Assembly (NCBI GenBank): GCA_019096155.1
Contig: JAHCVI010000002.1
Location: 620,001-684,000 of the forward strand
Direction: 5' to 3'
Length of the DNA: 64,000 nucleotides
Origin: Staphylotrichum longicolle
Lineage: Eukaryota > Ascomycota > Sordariomycetes > Sordariales > Chaetomiaceae
Shown: piece by piece, positions 58,601 through 64,000 of the stretch
Layout: each line of letters opens with the position of its first letter
Position numbering within the stretch: position 1 is the first letter of the stretch
Position numbers and translations under genes: made by a program
The notes under the pieces: model-generated
The model's input: the letters and a program-made list of their open reading frames with translations, nothing else
Database searches by the model: none
What the model was told of the DNA's origin: nothing

Positions 58601-60796
58601 TCGGGTGGTCAGAGAGTCAAACCCCCACTTTCACAGGCCTGCCCTCGCGTGTGTAGCGTACCCCGAGACATGCCTTAACGTGAGCGCTATCTGCAACCCC
58701 ATCTCGGGAGGCTTGGAGGGGTATGCTCAGCCTCCCCCGGGAAACATGACGTGGAAGATCTGGCAGGGACCTGTTGTGCACACAAAGCCGACCCCAAATC
58801 CACATGTTGTTGTGCCCTGGGAGATGACATTTTGGGTGCAGCAGCCGAGCAGAGCGCCGACGTAACCTTGCCGCGATGCCTGATTGAGATTACTGTTCGT
58901 GTATTTCACTCAAACGCGCATCGGCGTCTGCCCTGTGCATGTGCGCGTGCGGAATCATTTTAGCGTCCAAGGCGAAACACAGGCATTGGCGCTGTAGATA
59001 CCTGAAGGGGGTAATAAACAAAACAACAAAAAAACAAAAACAGCTCAAACAAAATAACACGACTCGGGACTGGGCTCCTGTTCTGGAGATCTGACCACCG
59101 ACCGGTTGACCACCCGGACCTTCGCCAGGCCCGGCACACCACGCTCCTCCGGGCTGGAGCGTGCGAGGCCAACCCTCCTCCGCCCTGAGCCTCATTACCA
59201 GCTTCACTTTGTACCTGTGTCCCAATAACATAATGCGGCGGGAGTAAGGTGGAAGAGTGATGAGGGTGCCAGATTGGTTAACGCAATGGTGACAGCTCAT
59301 ATTCTTTGCTCGAGATGTCCCAAAACTTGAAACGAGCCAGCAATCTGTAATTCAAGCCGGCCTTCACAAACTGGCACTCGGGGACCAAGAGCAAGAGCAT
59401 AAAAGTGCAGGACCGTTCGGGAGAACACCCCCCTCAAACGGGCAAACAATTTAACTAGAGTGCTTCAGATTACCTCGGTTCTCTTTTTCCTTCTTGCGTT
59501 CTTTCCCTCCTCTTTCTGTTTTATTTCTATTTGTACCTCAAAAAGAAAAAGATAAAAACTCCAAGAGATATAACAAAATGCACACACCACACAACTCGAT
59601 CATGCCGCACAAGCGTTTTTGACTCAAATGAGAAAGAATCAGAACCAAGAGTAGAGTAAACAACCCTGTTCGTTGTCAAGTGGAGGTCCATTGCTTTCTG
59701 ACCTCAGACAGAACCATCATCACTGTCTGAAAGCTAAACAGGACCTAAGCAGCAGTCTAAAACTAAACTCCCTTCTCGTTTCGAACCAAACCCGCCGCTC
59801 CAAAAACAACCGACGTCCTGCCTTACGCACAGCGATTTAACTGGCGTGGGTTGCTCTAGGCTTGCTACTCACTGACCCCTTTCCTTCTTTCCTTCCTCCA
59901 GTCTCGGCCCTTGAACGCGGCATCCATCGACAGGCAGGTTGCCTGCCAGTTTCAGAACTTTGCCCGACCCTGCATGAAAGCTAAGGAGATCCAACATGTC
60001 ACTGGCGGGATCAAAAATCGCTGGACATCCCTTCAGGTTCTTCAAGGAAGCCAAAAAAGATATCAAAATGTTTCGCCGGTAAACAACCATCCTCGGTCCG
60101 GCTGTCAGTTGTCAACCCCAAATCATGAATGGGTGGCTCAAGCCTGAGAAGACAAGGCAGCAAAAATCCTAGCCTTGCCATGAGCAAGGAGCAAGCACAT
60201 GTCATCCACAAACCACAACCGCACCAGCACCACCTCGAGGAAAACACTTAACGATCGTCTATTTTCGCCCCGTTAATCACTTCCCGTCCTTCCTCAACCC
60301 TTCCATGATCCGATTTCACACCAACCACCCCCCCTTCTTCCCTCTTACCCTCTTCCCGCATCCCGCCGCCCCCGGGTTGAAAGCAGAGAAATATATATAT
60401 CTGACAGTCAGTCGCCCCCAACCCCCAACGACGACCACGCATCACGTCACGCAATAAACGCCATATAAACGCGCATACCAAGCAGAGGATAGTGGTATCT
60501 TTCCCACCACCCCATCCCATCCCATAAAAGCCATGCCCATGCCATGCAAGTCCTCTGTTTGGTTGTAACGCATCGGCAACATAAACTATTTTAGAAACAC
60601 CCCAACCAACCAACCGACCAACCCGGCCCTTCCATAACGCCACGATCAGGAGGGGAAAAAAAAACATGGTGCGAGGGAGAAAACACAAAAATCAAATCAT
60701 AATAAACTGTCACTTCTTCTCTAGCGCCTCCTTTCCTTATACTCTCACTTCCAACTGCCTAGGCTGGCTAGCTCTTCTCCTCATCTTCGTCATCAT
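55633..60796. other. Gene-poor region, 5.2 kb
   Basis: Upstream of the bZIP gene and downstream of the fork head gene. It holds the CRE-like cluster and a C-to-T-rich leader. No ORF looks coding on either strand, and no tRNA or clear repeat was recognised. A long bZIP promoter plus the long 3' UTR of the fork head gene would account for much of it. Confidence 0.45.
55802..55895. promoter_or_regulatory. Cluster of CRE-like sites upstream of the bZIP gene
   Basis: TGACGTC at 55802-55808, GACGTCA at 55879-55885 and TGACGT at 55890-55895, all 170-265 bp upstream of the ATG. These match the binding core of Atf/CREB factors, suggesting autoregulation. Confidence 0.45.
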
Positions 60797-63700
60797 CTAT
60801 CTCCCAACCGTGGCTGTTGCCGGAGCCGGAGCCGGAGCCGGCGGGGTGGCATTGGGTGGCGTGGGGCTCAGGCTGGGCACCGGGGCCGGCGGTGTTGGCG
60901 CGTGAGTGGGAGGTTGGGTCGGCGGTGGCGCTGGGGCGGGTGGTGAGAGCGCAGGCGGCAGGGGCGGCTGCCTCGCTGCGGGGGTTGCCGAGGGGATCGG
61001 CGGGGCTGGCTTCTGCGCCGGCAATGGGACGGGCGGAGACTGTGTAGTCTTTTCCGGGGGTGCAGTTGTCGCGACTGAAGCAGGCTGAACGGCCTTCTGC
61101 GCGGGAGCAGCCAGTGGCGCCTGAGGCTGGGAACCCGTAGTTGCACCCAGAGCTGAGGCCGGAAGAGCGCTCTTGGCCGGAGTGGAAGCCATATCAGGTA
61201 CGGGAACACCTTGACTCGGCCTTGGGTATGGGGCCGAAGCTGAGCCTTGGCCTGGTGCTTGGGGTTTCTGAACAGCCGCCTGCTGGATCTGGGGTTGCGA
61301 TGTCGCTGGAGTAGGAGGAGGCATGGCAGTGGAGTTAGGTGCAGCCGGCAGTACAGGGCTAGTCACAGCAGCAGGTTGGCCTGCGATTTGAGTTGCCGTC
61401 GGAGCTGGGCCGGGGACCTGTGCCTGAGCTGGCTTTTGGGCTGCAGCGTTCTGCGCCGCCGCCTGGGCTTGTGCTTGTGCTAATGCATGAGCCGGTGACT
61501 GCGGTGGATTGGGCACTTGACTGGACTGCTGCACTGCTGCCGAGGCAGGAGCAAAGTTTCGAGCCGCTGTAGAAGCCTGGGCACCGGTAGGGGCCGTGGT
61601 TGCGCCCGAGTATTGTCCCGGCGCCTGTATTGAACTACTCTGGGCTGCTCCAGGCACGGGTACCTGAGGTCGAGATTGGGGGGTGGGAACGGCTGAAGCC
61701 CGGGCGACCTGCGGCGAGATCGTAGCCGGGCGGGCAGGCTGCTGTGCATGCGCATTCGTGGCGACTGGCGTACCTATCGACGCGGACGCTGCTGGAACGG
61801 TAGGCCGCGCAGAGGTCGCTGCAGGATAGGTGGACACGGGTGCTGATTTCGTTGCAGAGTTCGAAGGGGCAGTTGTGGTATACCCCCCAGTCGTCGGACC
61901 AGAAGCAGGCATATGTCCTGTGAGGGCGGTGTTGGAAGCTGCTGCTGGGGCGGAGGGTGGTGGTCCAGGTCGAGGGGCAGCCTGGGGCGTTGAAACGGAT
62001 GCAACGGCGGCCAAGGTCCGCTGATGCTCAGTGACAACCCGCTGGATGGCCGAGATGAGAACATTCTCGGCCTCGTCGTACTGCTTCTTGTCCGACTCGG
62101 GACCTGGCATTGTGCTCCGATCGGCGAATCCCAAAACGCGATCCACCGCGGACAGGATCAGGCGCTCCGCGTTCAGCTTGCCCATCTTGGGCTCGAGTGT
62201 CCTGATCATGTTGTTCTTGAAATTGCCAAGGGTCTGCACCAGGCCCGGGTGGAGCGACTGGTTAGCCCCAAGATTCTTCCTACTGGACTCAAACACACCA
62301 AGCACAATCTTCTCCAGGCCCTCCTCCTCCGGAATGGTGCTTTCTGCCGCCAGCCCAAGGCCGCGGTTGATGACGGACATGGCAACTGCTTCAGCAGCCG
62401 TCGTTCGCTTGCTCAACTGCTCCGTGACTGTCGTCTTGAAATTGGTCACGTGTCGGACAAGCTCGGGCGCAACAGCCGGCTTGAGGGCAAGCGCGTTGCC
62501 GTTGATAGCGGGTTGTGCCGGCCTCGCTCCCATGGATCCGGATGCTGCTGTTTGCGCAGATGATACACCGGCGCGGGGTAGGCCGTTCACCGGGTTCGGC
62601 ACGTGGTGAGGTGGAAGGCCTTGCCTTGCTGGGCCCTGGGGAAGACCGCCAGGCTGTGCGGTAGCAGCTGCTGGTGGTCTTGATGCATAGGGTGACGAAT
62701 ATGCCGTGGCCTGCGCATTGGCTTGAGGCGGACGCGCCGCAGCTTGATCCCCATAACCTGCTGTAGGTGCAGCGCCCTGCACTTGAGCAGGATTTGGATA
62801 AGCTTGCCGCGGGGCTTGCTGAGCAGCGGCGGCTTGGGCTCCGAGATGTGGCTGCGGATGTTGGCCAAGAGCCACTGGGTTGTGGCCAGGCGGATACCCG
62901 GCACGCTGAGGCACAGAGCCAGGACGGTAGCCCTGTTGCGCTCCTGTTTCGGTGTGAAACATTTGAGGTGTCGGAGTGGCCGATGTCGAGTAATGCTGTC
63001 CAAAGGTGTGCATAGAAGAGGGATGGTCGGGCGAGGTCGCCTTGGTGCGCTTTTTACCTGCGTCGATATCTATGCCAGGGACACGGCTCCAGAGGTGCGT
63101 CTCCTCATTTTTCTTGAAGGCGTCATTGCCGATGAGGTTGTGGCGGACGCTACTCTCCCAGCCCTTAGTGTCGACGGTGAAGTAGTAGAAAGGATACTTC
63201 ATCTGGATGCGCTTGTAGATCTGCTTGAGGGTCAGGCCGTCGGGCGCAGCCGTCAGGACCTCGTCGATCAGCATGCCGTAGTTCTTGGGCGGTTTCTGCA
63301 GCTGCTCCTCTGTATAGTCGTCCCTGTTCAGCTCCAGTGGCGGAGTCTTGGGCTTCTCCCGTCTCCTCTCCTTGATGGTCTTCTCGACATCCGAGACCTC
63401 GCCCTCCTCGCCGTTCTTTGACTTTCGGGGCTTGTACTTGCGCTTCTCGGGCCTGTCGGGTGCATTCTCCGGGAGCGGGTGCTTCCGCGGCCGGCCAACC
63501 TTTCTCTTGACAGGTGGCTCGCCTGGCGGGGGCTGCGGCATGTTCTTCTTGGCCAGCTCCATTGCCGCCTTCTTTCTTAGCCTCTCCTCTCTCTTGGACA
63601 TGATGCCGTTCTTTGGTGGGCGACCAGGGCCACGCTTCTTGGGTATTATAGGCTCCAGGCTGGCAAGCAGCTCGAGCGACATTTCGGGTTTGATGGTGGG

Positions 63701-64000
63701 CTGCACGTCTGCATCCTGATCTTTTTCGATGGTTTCCATGACGTCCTGCTCTGGGGTATCTTCCTGTTCGGGCTCAGCAATGTCCTCCGCCGGCTCCGAG
63801 AGTTCGCTGTCGCTGTCATCCTTTATAGCTGTGGCAGGAAGCTCCTCAGGACTTGTGCTGCGTCGCTCGTGGTCGTGAGTGCTCTCGAAGTCAAAGCTCA
63901 TCTCCTTGCCCCCCTCAGAATACCGTCTGCTGGACACGCCGTCTTCATCCAGGCCGTCCTCAGCACCCGTCTTGCCGCGTGGGACGCCGTTGACGATGAA
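60797..64000 (-). CDS. Fork head transcription factor, probably Fhl1-like (5' partial)
   Basis: Nuclear DNA-binding protein, open without break from the right edge to stop 60797 (more than 1060 residues). The first visible residues, FIVNGVPRGKTG, could be the end of an FHA domain, as in Fhl1. Then come an acidic region, two AT hooks (KRGPGRPPKNG near 63630, KRKVGRPRKH near 63490) and a divergent fork head domain (KPPKNYGMLIDEVLTAAPDG, then QIYKRIQMKYPFYY, WESSVRHNLIGNDAFKK; about 63055-63300). A long Ala/Gln/Pro-rich tail follows, with a helical segment (VTEQLSKRTTAAEAVAMSVI) and further Pro/Ala repeats. Yeast Fhl1 controls ribosomal-protein genes. Fork head is certain; the Fhl1 assignment is likely, not proven. 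Confidence 0.8.
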   Translation of the reverse strand, partial: FIVNGVPRGKTGAEDGLDEDGVSSRRYSEGGKEMSFDFESTHDHERRSTSPEELPATAIKDDSDSELSEPAEDIAEPEQEDTPEQDVMETIEKDQDADVQPTIKPEMSLELLASLEPIIPKKRGPGRPPKNGIMSKREERLRKKAAMELAKKNMPQPPPGEPPVKRKVGRPRKHPLPENAPDRPEKRKYKPRKSKNGEEGEVSDVEKTIKERRREKPKTPPLELNRDDYTEEQLQKPPKNYGMLIDEVLTAAPDGLTLKQIYKRIQMKYPFYYFTVDTKGWESSVRHNLIGNDAFKKNEETHLWSRVPGIDIDAGKKRTKATSPDHPSSMHTFGQHYSTSATPTPQMFHTETGAQQGYRPGSVPQRAGYPPGHNPVALGQHPQPHLGAQAAAAQQAPRQAYPNPAQVQGAAPTAGYGDQAAARPPQANAQATAYSSPYASRPPAAATAQPGGLPQGPARQGLPPHHVPNPVNGLPRAGVSSAQTAASGSMGARPAQPAINGNALALKPAVAPELVRHVTNFKTTVTEQLSKRTTAAEAVAMSVINRGLGLAAESTIPEEEGLEKIVLGVFESSRKNLGANQSLHPGLVQTLGNFKNNMIRTLEPKMGKLNAERLILSAVDRVLGFADRSTMPGPESDKKQYDEAENVLISAIQRVVTEHQRTLAAVASVSTPQAAPRPGPPPSAPAAASNTALTGHMPASGPTTGGYTTTAPSNSATKSAPVSTYPAATSARPTVPAASASIGTPVATNAHAQQPARPATISPQVARASAVPTPQSRPQVPVPGAAQSSSIQAPGQYSGATTAPTGAQASTAARNFAPASAAVQQSSQVPNPPQSPAHALAQAQAQAAAQNAAAQKPAQAQVPGPAPTATQIAGQPAAVTSPVLPAAPNSTAMPPPTPATSQPQIQQAAVQKPQAPGQGSASAPYPRPSQGVPVPDMASTPAKSALPASALGATTGSQPQAPLAAPAQKAVQPASVATTAPPEKTTQSPPVPLPAQKPAPPIPSATPAARQPPLPPALSPPAPAPPPTQPPTHAPTPPAPVPSLSPTPPNATPPAPAPAPATATVGR

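Noticed and set aside
1..64000. Prokaryotic-type systems: CRISPR arrays, operons, toxin-antitoxin, prophage
   Set aside because: No regularly spaced repeats with unique spacers, no ribosome-binding-site-driven gene strings, and introns throughout; the window is fungal nuclear DNA.

Overview
The window is nuclear DNA of a filamentous ascomycete. Short GT-AG introns (about 46-150 nt), GC-rich coding sequence, dispersed tRNA, and fungal-type proteins (Mit1/CHD3 remodeller, EsdC-like protein, SUR7-family protein, Atf1-type bZIP factor, CCG-6-like wall protein) point to a Sordariomycete, probably Sordariales. The family-level placement (Chaetomiaceae-like) is a guess from protein flavour. There is no sign of an operon, prophage, CRISPR array or secondary-metabolite cluster.

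Layout. 0.09-4.9 kb (+): 3' part of a Mit1/CHD3-type SNF2 remodeller. 7.1-9.8 kb (+): CCCH zinc-finger protein. 11.3-12.8 kb (-): COP9 signalosome subunit 3. 13.4-15.5 kb (-): RPA1. 16.2-17.35 kb (+): amidohydrolase. 17.4-24.9 kb: a gene-poor block of about 7.6 kb with a tRNA-derived SINE-like element at its left edge and one 81-codon ORF in the middle. 24.9-25.3 kb (-): anchorless cytochrome b5. 25.9-27.25 kb (-): secreted PLC-like phosphodiesterase. 28.4-29.4 kb (+): SUR7-family protein. 30.7-31.5 kb (-): EsdC-like glycogen-binding protein. 34.1-34.9 kb (-): HD-domain phosphohydrolase. 35.7-37.7 kb (-): repeat-rich GPI-anchored wall protein. 39.0 kb (-): tRNA-Pro(AGG) with intron. 41.3-44.9 kb (+): large disordered protein. 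45.9-46.8 kb (-): U1 snRNP C. 47.15-47.96 kb (+): Erv25 (p24). 48.5-49.2 kb (+): SDH assembly factor 2. 49.9-51.7 kb (-): kinetochore Dsn1/Mis13. 53.9-55.6 kb (-): Atf1-type bZIP. 55.6-60.8 kb: gene-poor. 60.8-64.0 kb (-): fork head factor, probably Fhl1-like, running off the right edge.

The genes are mostly unrelated housekeeping and regulatory loci. Shared themes are chromatin and chromosome function (Mit1, RPA1, Dsn1) and stress or development (Atf1, EsdC-like, COP9). RPA1 and Dsn1 both carry an MluI cell-cycle box just upstream, and the Atf1-type gene has several CRE-like sites upstream, compatible with autoregulation.

A striking technical pattern is that at least seven genes change reading frame by one base, mostly at short G or C runs, with no usable intron. 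One of them is the normally essential U1-C. I read this mainly as uncorrected indel error in the assembly, so protein ends in these genes should be treated with care. I found no convincing undescribed system. The least explained items are the SINE-like element, the lone small ORF in the gene-poor block, and the large disordered protein.
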